Positions 18,418 through 26,391 of a DNA stretch of 64,000 bases are shown piece after piece. Position 1 is the stretch's first letter. Every line of letters begins with the position of its first letter. Made by a program: the position numbers and the translations under genes. The notes beneath the pieces are model-generated. The model ran no database searches, was not told the origin of the DNA, and saw only the letters and a list, made by a program, of their open reading frames with translations. The DNA is from Actinoplanes sp. DH11 (GTDB lineage: Bacteria > Actinomycetota > Actinomycetes > Mycobacteriales > Micromonosporaceae): the NCBI RefSeq assembly GCF_020873875.1, contig NZ_JAHWGU010000012.1, positions 62,001 to 126,000 on the forward strand, given 5' to 3'.

Positions 18418-19941
18418 ATGACCGTCTACTCCCCGCCCGGCTCCGAGGGCTCGATCGTCAGCTATCAGTCCCGCTACGACCACTACATCGGCGGCGAGTA
18501 CGTCCCGCCGGTCAAGGGCCAGTACTTCGAGAACCCCAGCCCGGTCACCGGCCGCCCGTTCACCGAGATCGCCCGCGGCACCGCCGAGGACGTCGAACGG
18601 GCCTTGGACGCCGCACACGGCGCCGCCGGCGCGTGGGGCCGCACCTCCCCCGCCGAACGGGCGATCATCCTCAACAAGATCGCCGACCGGATGGAACAGA
18701 ACCTCGAGAAGCTGGCGGTCGCCGAGGCGTGGGAGAACGGCAAGCCGGTACGCGAGACCCTGGCCGCCGACCTCCCCCTCGCCATCGACCACTTCCGCTA
18801 CTTCGCCGGGGCGATCCGGGCGCAGGAGGGCACCGCCGGCGAGCTGGACGAGGACACCGTGGCGTACCACTTCCACGAGCCCCTCGGCGTGGTCGGCCAG
18901 ATCATCCCGTGGAACTTCCCGATCCTGATGGCGGTCTGGAAGCTGGCGCCCGCCCTGGCCGCCGGCAACGCGGTGGTGCTCAAGCCGGCCGAGCAGACCC
19001 CGGCCTCGATCCACTACCTGTTCTCGCTGATCGGCGACCTGATCCCGGCCGGTGTGGTGAACATCGTCAACGGCTTCGGCGTGGAGGCCGGCAAGCCCCT
19101 GGCGAGCTCGAACCGGGTCGCCAAGGTCGCCTTCACCGGCGAGACCACCACCGGGCGACTGATCATGCAGTACGCCTCGGAGAACCTGATCCCGGTCACG
19201 CTGGAGCTCGGCGGCAAGAGCCCGAACATCTTCTTCGACGACGTCAGCCGGGCCGACGACGAGTTTCTCGACAAGGCGCTCGAAGGCTTCGCGATGTTCG
19301 CGCTCAACCAGGGCGAGGTCTGCACCTGCCCGTCCCGCGCCCTGATCCAGCAGAGCCACTACACCGACTTCCTCGCGGCCGGCGTGAAACGGGTGGCGAA
19401 CCTGCGCCAGGGCAACCCGCTGGACACCGACACCCAGGTCGGCGCCCAGGCGTCCAACGACCAGCTGGAGAAGATCCTGTCGTACCTGGACATCGGCCGG
19501 CAGGAAGGCGCCCGCGTGCTGGCCGGCGGCGCCCGCGCCGAGATGCCCGGCGACCTGGCCGGCGGCTACTACGTCCAGCCGACGATCTTCGAGGGCCGCA
19601 ACTCGATGCGGATCTTCCAGGAGGAGATCTTCGGCCCGGTGGTCTCGGTGACGCCGTTCGCCGACTTCGACGACGCGATCAAGATCGCCAACGACTCGTT
19701 GTACGGCCTCGGCGCCGGCGTCTGGACGCGGGACGTCAACCAGGCGTACCGGGCCGGCCGCGCGATCCAGGCGGGCCGGGTGTGGACCAACTGCTTCCAC
19801 CTCTACCCGGCGCACGCCGCGTTCGGTGGCTACAAGCAGTCCGGCATCGGCCGCGAGAACCACCGGATGATGCTCGACCACTACCAGCAGACGAAGAACC
19901 TGCTGGTCAGTTACTCCCCCAAGGCCATGGGTCTCTTCTAG
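18418..19941 (+). CDS. NAD-dependent aldehyde dehydrogenase
   Basis: 507 residues, full length for the family. The catalytic cysteine is C302 (or C304) in NQGEVCTCPSR, the general base is E263 in LELGGKSPN, and the cofactor fold holds FTGETTTGR. It resembles the ExaC/AldA group that oxidises acetaldehyde, chloroacetaldehyde or similar short aldehydes to acids. The activator lies just upstream and the DUF779 gene three bases downstream, the usual trio. The exact substrate is not readable. Confidence 0.95.
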   Translation: MTVYSPPGSEGSIVSYQSRYDHYIGGEYVPPVKGQYFENPSPVTGRPFTEIARGTAEDVERALDAAHGAAGAWGRTSPAERAIILNKIADRMEQNLEKLAVAEAWENGKPVRETLAADLPLAIDHFRYFAGAIRAQEGTAGELDEDTVAYHFHEPLGVVGQIIPWNFPILMAVWKLAPALAAGNAVVLKPAEQTPASIHYLFSLIGDLIPAGVVNIVNGFGVEAGKPLASSNRVAKVAFTGETTTGRLIMQYASENLIPVTLELGGKSPNIFFDDVSRADDEFLDKALEGFAMFALNQGEVCTCPSRALIQQSHYTDFLAAGVKRVANLRQGNPLDTDTQVGAQASNDQLEKILSYLDIGRQEGARVLAGGARAEMPGDLAGGYYVQPTIFEGRNSMRIFQEEIFGPVVSVTPFADFDDAIKIANDSLYGLGAGVWTRDVNQAYRAGRAIQAGRVWTNCFHLYPAHAAFGGYKQSGIGRENHRMMLDHYQQTKNLLVSYSPKAMGLF

Positions 19942-19944
19942 ACC

Positions 19945-20319
19945 ATGGCCACCCGGGTAGACGTCACTCCCGCGGCTGCCGCCCTCCTGCGGCAACTGCG
20001 GGAGCAGCACGGTCCACTGATGTTCCACCAGTCCGGTGGCTGCTGCGACGGCAGCTCACCGATGTGTTTCCCGGCGGGCGAGTTCCGGACCGGCAACTCC
20101 GACGTGCTGCTGGAGTCTCTGGTGATCGAGGGGGTACCGGAGGCGATCACGTTCTGGATGTCGGGCAGCCAGTTCGAACTCTGGCGGCACACGCATCTGA
20201 CGGTGGACGTCGTCCCCGGACGCGGCGCCGGCTTCTCGCTGGAAGCCCCCGAAGGCGTGCGTTTCCTCATCCGGTCACGCCTGCTCACCGAGGAGGAACT
20301 GGCCCAACTCCCCCGGTAA
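19945..20319 (+). CDS. DUF779 protein
   Basis: 124 residues. The cysteine-rich stretch FHQSGGCCDGSSPMC and the core FWMSGSQFELWRHTHL are the DUF779 hallmarks. The family almost always follows an aldehyde dehydrogenase gene, and its function is unknown. Three bases separate it from the dehydrogenase stop. The conserved cysteines and histidines suggest metal or thiol chemistry. Confidence 0.88.
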   Translation: MATRVDVTPAAAALLRQLREQHGPLMFHQSGGCCDGSSPMCFPAGEFRTGNSDVLLESLVIEGVPEAITFWMSGSQFELWRHTHLTVDVVPGRGAGFSLEAPEGVRFLIRSRLLTEEELAQLPR

Positions 20320-20333
20320 GTCGCACGTGTCCA

Positions 20334-20366
20334 CCGGAAGGGCCGAGAGCAACGTGGCCCTTCCGG
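20334..20366 (+). terminator. Terminator after the DUF779 gene
   Basis: CCGGAAGGGCC (20334-20344) and GGCCCTTCCGG (20356-20366) form a perfect 11-bp stem with an 11-base loop, followed by CCATTTACC. It lies 15 bases after the stop. Confidence 0.8.
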
Positions 20367-20526
20367 CCATTTACCCTCATGCGCGCCACTTGCGGGGGTG
20401 CGCAATGATACGCCGGCAAACCTTCGCGCGTACCCGTTTCGGGTCGAAGCATGCGCACGAGGACTGGCGGCCGGCGAACTTCCGAGGCATCGTCGTCAGT
20501 TCCGACGAACCTGGGGAGGATTCTCG

Positions 20527-21462
20527 ATGCGGCTGTCGCACACCAGAAAGGCACTCACGATCAGCACTCTGCTGATCATGACCGCCCTTCTCGGGCAGGC
20601 TGCGGCCGCTCAGACGACGGCCCGGCCGGCCCCCACACCGGCGCCTCCGGTCGTCGCGCAGGCAGCCGTACCCGTTCCGCAGTCCTCGTCCCCGCCGTCA
20701 ACGCCCTCGGACCCGCCGTCGTCGCCCGCGGACCGGTCGTCGTCGCCCTCGGACCGATCGTCGTCGCCCTCGGCGTTGCCGGAGTCCGCTGACACGGCCA
20801 CGCCGCCCGGGTCGCGCACCGAGCGGGCCGGCGCCGACAAACGGCACGTCCGCGTCAACGGGCCGGCACACAGCATCACCACCACCGGCAGCACGGGCGT
20901 CGCGCTGACCTTCGACGACGGTCCCGACCCGACATACACCCCGCAGCTGCTCGAGATGCTCGCCAAGGCGAAGGTCAAGGCGACCTTCTGCGTCGTCGGC
21001 ACCAACGCGAAACGGCATCCGCAGCTGATCCGCGACATCGTCAAGGCCGGTCACACGCTCTGCAACCACTCCTGGAACCACGACCTCAAGCTCGGCAAGA
21101 AACCACCCGCCAAGATCAAGGCCGACCTGGAGCGGACCAACGCCGCCATCCGTGCCGCCGTGCCCGACGCGAAGATCCCCGTCATGCGCGCCCCGGGCGG
21201 CAACTTCACCCCCCGCCTCGTGAAGGTCTCCGGCAAGCTCGGCATGAAGTCGCTCTACTGGCAGGTCGACCCGCGCGACTGGGAGCACCCCAAGGGCGAG
21301 TCGCACCACGACCACCGCAAGAAGATCATCCGAATCGTCAAGAAGCACACCCGGCCCGGCGCCGTGATCCTGTCGCACGACTACGCCCAGCCCGACACGA
21401 TCGCCGCCTACCAGGTGCTGCTCCCCTGGCTGAAGCACCACTTCGAGCTGATCGCCCTGTAG
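20527..21462 (+). CDS. Secreted polysaccharide deacetylase (CE4/NodB)
   Basis: 311 residues. A signal peptide (about 1-30, ending GQAAAAQT) is followed by a Ser/Pro/Asp-rich linker with SSPSDRS repeats (about 45-95) and a NodB domain (about 120-311). The CE4 motifs are visible: TFDDGPDP, the metal pair in NHSWNHD, RAPGG, DPRDW and ILSHDY. It would remove N-acetyl groups from peptidoglycan or another aminosugar polymer at the wall. The ATG at 20527 has GGGGAGG eight bases upstream. The 200-base leader holds the terminator above and small hairpins but no recognised riboswitch. Confidence 0.92.
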   Translation: MRLSHTRKALTISTLLIMTALLGQAAAAQTTARPAPTPAPPVVAQAAVPVPQSSSPPSTPSDPPSSPADRSSSPSDRSSSPSALPESADTATPPGSRTERAGADKRHVRVNGPAHSITTTGSTGVALTFDDGPDPTYTPQLLEMLAKAKVKATFCVVGTNAKRHPQLIRDIVKAGHTLCNHSWNHDLKLGKKPPAKIKADLERTNAAIRAAVPDAKIPVMRAPGGNFTPRLVKVSGKLGMKSLYWQVDPRDWEHPKGESHHDHRKKIIRIVKKHTRPGAVILSHDYAQPDTIAAYQVLLPWLKHHFELIAL

Positions 21463-21480
21463 GGGGCGTTCGTGTGGGGG

Positions 21481-21557
21481 TGTTGATCTGCTGGCGGTGC
21501 GAAATCGCGGTTTCAGGTCCATGATCACAGCGATTTCGTAGCGCCAGCAGATCAACA
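21481..21557. repeat. 28-bp-stem palindromic repeat element, copy 1
   Basis: The left arm 21481-21508 pairs with the right arm 21530-21557 around a 21-base loop containing ATGATCACA. Only one mismatch and one wobble interrupt the stem. A second copy at 35704-35780 differs in the arms by compensating changes (CTGGCG/CGCCAG against CTAGCG/CGCTAG). It lies between the convergent deacetylase and DUF3499 genes. It may be a REP/MITE-like element acting as a two-way terminator. Confidence 0.85.
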
Positions 21558-21707
21558 TCTCGGCTGCTGGTTCCATTACTCCAGGACTGCCGCCGGGCCA
21601 ACACCGCCCGCTCCGGCAATACCGGCCGCGGGCCACCTGGGTCGCCTTCGGCCGACTCTCGGCGATTCGGGGCCGGTGGCCGCGGGCGGGGGCAGGGGCG
21701 CGGCGGG

Positions 21708-22070
21708 TCAGTGCGAGGGCGGGATCACGCGCAGATGACCGCGGCGCCCGGTCTGGTGGCCCGGCGCCTGGTCGGTCTCGTCGGGGCGCAGCGGTGCCGG
21801 GCGGGCAGCCTCGCGGACGGCCTCGGCCAGGGCCACGAGGTCGTCCGTGGTGGGGGGCGGTGGGGCGAAGTCGCCGTCGTGGCGGACCAGCTCCCAGCCT
21901 CGCGGGGCGGTGAGGCTGCGGGCGTGCGGCTCGCACAGGTCGTACGTGTGCGGCTCGGCGAAGGCGGCGAGGGGGCCCACCACGGCCGTCGAATCGCTGT
22001 AGACGTAGGTCAGGGTGGCGACCGCCTGTCGGGGACAGCCGTTCCGGGAGCAGCGCCGTGGTGACCTCAC
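21708..22070 (-). CDS. DUF3499 protein
   Basis: 120 residues. The conserved N-terminus MRSPRRCSRNGCPRQAVATL, with C7 and C12, and DLCEPHARS suggest a small zinc-ribbon fold. It matches the DUF3499 family, represented by Rv3258c next to the metallopeptidase and whiB2 of M. tuberculosis. The function is unknown. The GTG at 22070 is the only start that keeps the cysteines. It is divergent from the zincin-like gene. Confidence 0.85.
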   Translation of the reverse strand: MRSPRRCSRNGCPRQAVATLTYVYSDSTAVVGPLAAFAEPHTYDLCEPHARSLTAPRGWELVRHDGDFAPPPPTTDDLVALAEAVREAARPAPLRPDETDQAPGHQTGRRGHLRVIPPSH

Positions 22071-22256
22071 GGCGGCACGTTATCGCTCCATCGGCCGATC
22101 TGGGGAGCGTTGCCTCGCGACACGCCGACCTGCGATGCATCACGATTCGGCCATGGAACCTCGACACGCCGCCTCGTTGGGGCGAATTACCCGCTGGGAC
22201 ACACGACGAGTACGGCCTGACCACGTATGCAGCCCGGGTAGGGATACGCTGGCCGC

Positions 22257-22733
22257 GTGACCACCAGCCCTGAACGCCGCCGGACGGACCCGAAGGCGAC
22301 GCGCAGCACCGGCCCGGGTCATCCCGCGCGGCGTGACCGGCACGGGCGTGGCCTGCGCGGCCGTCTGGTGCCGGCGACCGTCCCGCTGGCCCGCACCAAG
22401 GCGGAGATCTTCGACGACCTGGTGCTGGACACGGTGGAGGGCTTGGAGCGGCGTTACGCCAAGGAGCTGGCCGGCGTCGAGTTCGCGGTCGAGGACGTGC
22501 CGCCGGACCTGAACGTCTACGACTCCGATGTGCTCGAGGACGGCGAGGTGCCTCTGGCCCGTCTGCTTCCCGGGCGCCCGGGCCGGCACGAGCTGCCGCC
22601 ACGGATCGTGCTCTACCGCCGCCCGCTGGAGTTCCGGGCGATGGATCGGGAAGACCTCGCCGACCTCGTCCACGATGTGATCATCGAGCAGGTAGCCAAC
22701 CTTCTCGGGGTGGATCCCGACGAGTTGGCCTAG
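22257..22733 (+). CDS. Zincin-like metallopeptidase-family protein with degenerate active site
   Basis: 158 residues. An Arg-rich N-terminus of about 45 residues precedes a minimal zincin-like domain (PF06262-like: FDDLVLDTVEGLERRY, then PPRIVLYRRPLE). In active members a helix carries HExxH; here the corresponding stretch reads LADLVHDVIIEQVANLLG, so the second histidine and likely catalysis are missing. Synteny matches Rv3259. The GTG at 22257 begins the gene, and its stop overlaps the end of the convergent whiB2 by four bases. Confidence 0.8.
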   Translation: MTTSPERRRTDPKATRSTGPGHPARRDRHGRGLRGRLVPATVPLARTKAEIFDDLVLDTVEGLERRYAKELAGVEFAVEDVPPDLNVYDSDVLEDGEVPLARLLPGRPGRHELPPRIVLYRRPLEFRAMDREDLADLVHDVIIEQVANLLGVDPDELA

Positions 22734-22987
22734 GCCACCCGCCGCTTCAACTTGCGACGTTCACGTTCGGACAGTCCACCCCAGATGCCGAACCGTTCGT
22801 CGTGCCCCAGTGCGTACTCCAGACAATCGGCCTTCACGTCGCAGCGACCGCAGATGCGCTTGGCCTCGCGCGTCGAGCCGCCCTTCTCCGGAAAGAAGGC
22901 TTCCGGGTCGGTCTGCGAACACAGGGCTCGCTCCTGCCACTCGGGGGCGTCCCCGAGCAGGTCGAACCCTTCAACCTGCGCTTCCAT
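22730..22987 (-). CDS. whiB2: WhiB2/WhmD-type iron-sulfur transcription factor
   Basis: 85 residues. The four cluster ligands are C23, C46, C49 and C55 (CxxC spacing in RICGRCDVKADC). The turn GIWGGLSERERRKLKRR is diagnostic of WhiB proteins, and DPEAFFPEKGGSTREAKRIC identifies the WhiB2/WhmD branch needed for septation in mycobacteria and sporulation in Streptomyces. WhiB proteins bind the housekeeping sigma factor. The ATG at 22987 gives the family length. The upstream gap of about 340 bases holds a 14-bp palindrome. Confidence 0.94.
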   Translation of the reverse strand: MEAQVEGFDLLGDAPEWQERALCSQTDPEAFFPEKGGSTREAKRICGRCDVKADCLEYALGHDERFGIWGGLSERERRKLKRRVA

Positions 22988-23105
22988 CGGCGTGCCTCCA
23001 TTTTCCGCGCCGGCTACGAAGCCGACGCTGACCCCCCACGCACGCGGCGTGTTTCTGTGGGTTCGTTGGGAAAAGTCCCACAACGTCCCCACAACCCCAC
23101 CAAAA

Positions 23106-23119
23106 TTACACGCGTGTAA
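23106..23119. promoter_or_regulatory. 14-bp palindrome upstream of whiB2
   Basis: TTACACGCGTGTAA is a perfect palindrome 119 bases before the whiB2 start. Nearby TGTGGG (about 23058) and CCCACA words add further symmetry. It is a likely operator. It resembles but does not match the published BldD pattern, so the regulator is not named. Confidence 0.45.
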
Positions 23120-23327
23120 GACGTGCGTCGTCAAGCCGAACCTGCTAAATAGGCCCGTTTCCGTCAGCGTCGAGGACGCTTGACGGTCCCGTTCCTGCCC
23201 TATCTCCCGGAGCCACCGGGAGGTAACGCGGGCGCGGGCACTCACGTCCAATTTAACCCGTTTTGTGACCTAGTGGCAGGGGGTCCCCCGGACCGGGTCC
23301 GCTGAATGGATCATGTGGAGCCGGAAA

Positions 23328-24584
23328 TCAGCGACGGGCGAGGCCGTCCGACGAGGCCAGCGCGGCCACCGGAGCGATCATGGCGGGGTCGAGCCAGCCC
23401 TCGCCGGCGCGACGGACGTACTCCGGGTAGACCGTGAGCCGCTCCCGCAGCTCGAAGCCCGATTTCTCGGACATCTCGGCGAGGATGTCGATCTGTGGCC
23501 AGGGCCGCTCCGGGTTCACGTGATCGGGGGTCACCGGGGACACGCCGCCCCAGTCGTCGATGCCGGCGCGCAGCAGCAACGAGAACTCGTCGTCGATCAG
23601 GTTCGGCGGCGCCTGGATCCGGGCACGCGGGCCCATCACGATCCGGGCCACGGCCACCGTGGCGGCCAGCTCCCGGAGCTCGGCGTCGGGCATGCCGCGC
23701 ATCGCCGTGTCCGGCTTGGCGCGGAAGTTCTGGATGATGACCTCCTGGATGTGCCCGTGCTCCCGGGCGGTCCGCCGGATCGCGAACAACGACTCCACCC
23801 GCTCGGTGACGTTCTCGCCGATGCCGATCAGGATGCCCGTGGTGAACGGGACACCGGCCCGGCCCGCGTCGTCGAGCGCCCGCAGCCGGACCGCGGGTTC
23901 CTTGTCCGGCGAGCCGAAGTGCGGGCCGCCCCGCTCCGACCAGAGCCGGGTGGCGGTGGTCTCCAGCATCATGCCCATGCTCGGCGCGACCGGCTTGAGC
24001 AGCCGCAGCTCGTCCGGGGTCAGCACGCCGGGGTTGAGGTGCGGCAGCAGGCCGGTCTGCTCGAGCACCGCGGCCGCGCAGGCGCGCACGTAATCGATGG
24101 TGGAGCCGTAACCGCGCTCGTCCAGCCACTGCCGCGCCGCCGGCCAGCGGTTCTCCGGCCGGTCGCCGAGCGTGAACAGCGCCTCCTTGCAACCCTGCGC
24201 CGCACCCTCCCGGGCGATCTGGAGGACCTCGTCCATCTCCAGGTAGGCGGCGGGCAGGCGGTGCGGCACGGTGGCGAAGGTGCAGTAGTGACACCGGTCC
24301 TGACAGAGCCGGGTCAGCGGGATGAAGACCTTGCGGGAGTACGTGACCACGCCCGGCCGCCCCGCCTCGAGCAGACCCGCGTCCCGGATCGACCCGGCCA
24401 CGGCCAGCAGCTCGTCGAAGTCGTCCCCGGTGGTCGCGAGCAGCGCGGTCGCCTCGTCCACGCCGATCTCCGCGCCTGCGGCGGCCCGGTCCAGAGCCCT
24501 CCGGACAGCGGCCCGGGACGGGCCCCCGGACGGAACCGGAGGAAGAGCCGGAGACGGTACGAGTTCCACGTTGACCTTCACCAC
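23328..24584 (-). CDS. cofG: FO synthase subunit CofG (radical SAM)
   Basis: 418 residues. The radical-SAM cluster ligands are C94, C98 and C101 (CxxxCxxC in CQDRCHYC). The rest fits the 7,8-didemethyl-8-hydroxy-5-deazariboflavin synthase subunit: KVFIPLTRL, NPGVL and DDWGGVSPVT. With CofH it makes Fo, the chromophore of coenzyme F420. In mycobacteria CofG and CofH are fused as FbiC; here CofG stands alone and CofH is not in the window. It sits next to cofD and cofE. The GTG at 24584 or 24581 starts the protein. Confidence 0.93.
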   Translation of the reverse strand: MVKVNVELVPSPALPPVPSGGPSRAAVRRALDRAAAGAEIGVDEATALLATTGDDFDELLAVAGSIRDAGLLEAGRPGVVTYSRKVFIPLTRLCQDRCHYCTFATVPHRLPAAYLEMDEVLQIAREGAAQGCKEALFTLGDRPENRWPAARQWLDERGYGSTIDYVRACAAAVLEQTGLLPHLNPGVLTPDELRLLKPVAPSMGMMLETTATRLWSERGGPHFGSPDKEPAVRLRALDDAGRAGVPFTTGILIGIGENVTERVESLFAIRRTAREHGHIQEVIIQNFRAKPDTAMRGMPDAELRELAATVAVARIVMGPRARIQAPPNLIDDEFSLLLRAGIDDWGGVSPVTPDHVNPERPWPQIDILAEMSEKSGFELRERLTVYPEYVRRAGEGWLDPAMIAPVAALASSDGLARR

Positions 24585-24663
24585 GACAGCAGCCTAGGCC
24601 GGATTCCGCCCGGCCGCCGCCGTGGTCAACGGGCATCGCAGTGTCGTGGGACACCCCGCCCGG

Positions 24664-25350
24664 TCACTGCCGCGGCGGGTCCTGCGCGGCCGGGCCGAAG
24701 CCGGGACGGTCGGCGGGCACCCCACCGGGACCGGGGATGACCTGGGTCGGGTCGACGAACGGGGCCGGCGGCGGGTAGTACCCGGGCGGGGGCGGCGGCT
24801 GCTGCCCGTACTGCTGAGGCGGTTGCCCGTACACCGGCGGCTGCTGCCCGTACGGCGGCATCGGCTGGTAGGCGCCGTAGACGCCCGGCTGCGGCTTCGG
24901 CGCCGGTGGGAAGACGCCGCGCCAGATCTGCCACACCGCGAATCCGGCCAGCGCGAACGGGCCCAGCCACGCGGCACGGACCAGCAGCTCCAGGAAGGCC
25001 GAGCCGGGCGAGGTGGAGGCGATGTTGCTGACCCCGAACAGCACGCCGAAGATCAGGCCGAAGAAGGCGGCCACCGCGTACTCCGCGAGGGCCACCTGGG
25101 TGATCAGGCGGGCCTTCGGATGGACCGGCCCGACACCGAGCGCGAGCACCACGGCGGCAATCGGGAAGAAGATCGTGGCGAGGTTCACGAAGCTGCCGAA
25201 GCTGTACTGGGTGCGGCCGAGGAAATCCGCGCCGAACAGGTCGAGCACGGCCACCAGCAGGAGCACCGCAGGCACTCCGGCCAGCGCGTACGCGGCCAGG
25301 TCACGCAACGGCCGCAGGAACTGCCCGATGGGTGGCGGTGGTGTGCTCAC
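24664..25350 (-). CDS. Four-helix membrane protein with Pro/Gln/Tyr-rich tail
   Basis: 228 residues. About four hydrophobic segments (near 20-40, 55-78, 88-112 and 125-148) are followed by an 80-residue cytoplasmic tail with YGQQPP and PGYYPPP repeats. No enzymatic motif is seen. Tails of this kind occur in many actinobacterial wall or division proteins. The GTG at 25350 has GGGAG just upstream. It is divergent from cofD with a 90-base gap. Function unknown. Confidence 0.75.
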   Translation of the reverse strand: MSTPPPPIGQFLRPLRDLAAYALAGVPAVLLLVAVLDLFGADFLGRTQYSFGSFVNLATIFFPIAAVVLALGVGPVHPKARLITQVALAEYAVAAFFGLIFGVLFGVSNIASTSPGSAFLELLVRAAWLGPFALAGFAVWQIWRGVFPPAPKPQPGVYGAYQPMPPYGQQPPVYGQPPQQYGQQPPPPPGYYPPPAPFVDPTQVIPGPGGVPADRPGFGPAAQDPPRQ

Positions 25351-25440
25351 AGTTGCTCCCGGTGCTTGCTGACAAGTCGGCCCAGCGTAAACCGACACCC
25401 GCGCCCCGCCCGGCCGACGCGAGTGCGCAAGGATGTACGA

Positions 25441-26391
25441 ATGCGGATCGTGGTCCTCACCGGGGGTATCGGCGGCGCCCGGTTCCTCCTCGGCGTGCGT
25501 GAGCACGCCCGTGCCATCGGCGCCGACGTCACCGCGGTGGTAAACGTCGGCGACGACGTACGCATGCACGGCCTGCAGATCTGTCCCGACCTGGACAGCG
25601 TCATGTACACGCTGGGCGGCGCGGCCGACCCGGAGCGTGGCTGGGGCCGGGTCGGCGAGACCTGGGTCGTCAAGGAGGAGCTCGCGAAGTACGGCGTGGA
25701 GCCGTCCTGGTTCGGGCTCGGCGACGCCGACACCGCCACCCACCTGGTGCGCACCACCATGCTGAGCGCCGGATACCCGCTCTCCGCGGTCACCGCCGCC
25801 CTCTGCGAGCGCTGGCAGCCCGGCATCACGCTGCTGCCGGCCACCGACGACCGCCTGGAGACCCACGTGGTCGTGGACGTCGACGGCGAGCGCAAGGCGA
25901 TCCACTTCCAGGAGTGGTGGGTGCGTCACCGGGGCAACGTGCCGACCCACAACTTCGTCTTCCGCGGCGCCGACACGGCCAAGCCGGGCGCGGGCGTGCT
26001 GGACGCGATCGGTCAGGCCGACGTGGTCCTGGTCGCGCCGAGCAACCCGGTGGTCAGTATCGCGCCGATTCTGGCCGTACCCGCGCTCAAGGACGCCGTG
26101 GCCAACGGCCCGGCACCGGTCGTCGGGGTGTCGCCGATCATCGGCGGGTCGCCGGTGCGCGGGATGGCCGACAAGTGCCTGGCCACGCTCGAGGTCGAGG
26201 TGAGCGCCGGCGGCGTCGGCCGGATGTACGGGCCCCGCGCCGAGGGCGGCCTGCTGGACGGCTGGCTGGTCGACACGTCGGACGCGCAGGCGCAGGTCCC
26301 GGGCGTGCGCACGAAGGCCGTACCGCTGTGGATGAAGGACCCGGCCACCACCGCCCGGATGGTCGCCGATGCGCTGGAGCTGGCCCGATGA
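25441..26391 (+). CDS. cofD: 2-phospholactate/phosphoenolpyruvate transferase CofD (FbiA)
   Basis: 316 residues. The nucleotide-binding start MRIVVLTGGIGGARFLLG, NVGDDVRMHGLQICPDLD, and the catalytic-site loop APSNPVVSI define the CofD/FbiA family. It joins the activated phospholactyl or enolpyruvyl moiety to Fo to make (dehydro)F420-0. The ATG at 25441 has AAGGA seven bases upstream. Its stop overlaps the cofE start (ATGA). Confidence 0.95.
   Translation: MRIVVLTGGIGGARFLLGVREHARAIGADVTAVVNVGDDVRMHGLQICPDLDSVMYTLGGAADPERGWGRVGETWVVKEELAKYGVEPSWFGLGDADTATHLVRTTMLSAGYPLSAVTAALCERWQPGITLLPATDDRLETHVVVDVDGERKAIHFQEWWVRHRGNVPTHNFVFRGADTAKPGAGVLDAIGQADVVLVAPSNPVVSIAPILAVPALKDAVANGPAPVVGVSPIIGGSPVRGMADKCLATLEVEVSAGGVGRMYGPRAEGGLLDGWLVDTSDAQAQVPGVRTKAVPLWMKDPATTARMVADALELAR

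Noticed and set aside
20367..20526. c-di-AMP (ydaO-type) riboswitch before the polysaccharide deacetylase
   Set aside because: Wall-enzyme genes often have one, but the required conserved blocks are absent; only small local hairpins are seen.
21338..21619. Reading frames with DVDLLALRNRCDHG-like peptides at both palindromic elements
   Set aside because: The shared peptide is a translation of the repeat itself (also near 35714-35947), not a protein family.
23106..23119. BldD site before whiB2
   Set aside because: The palindrome is similar, but its half-site spacing is one base off the published pattern, so the name was not assigned.
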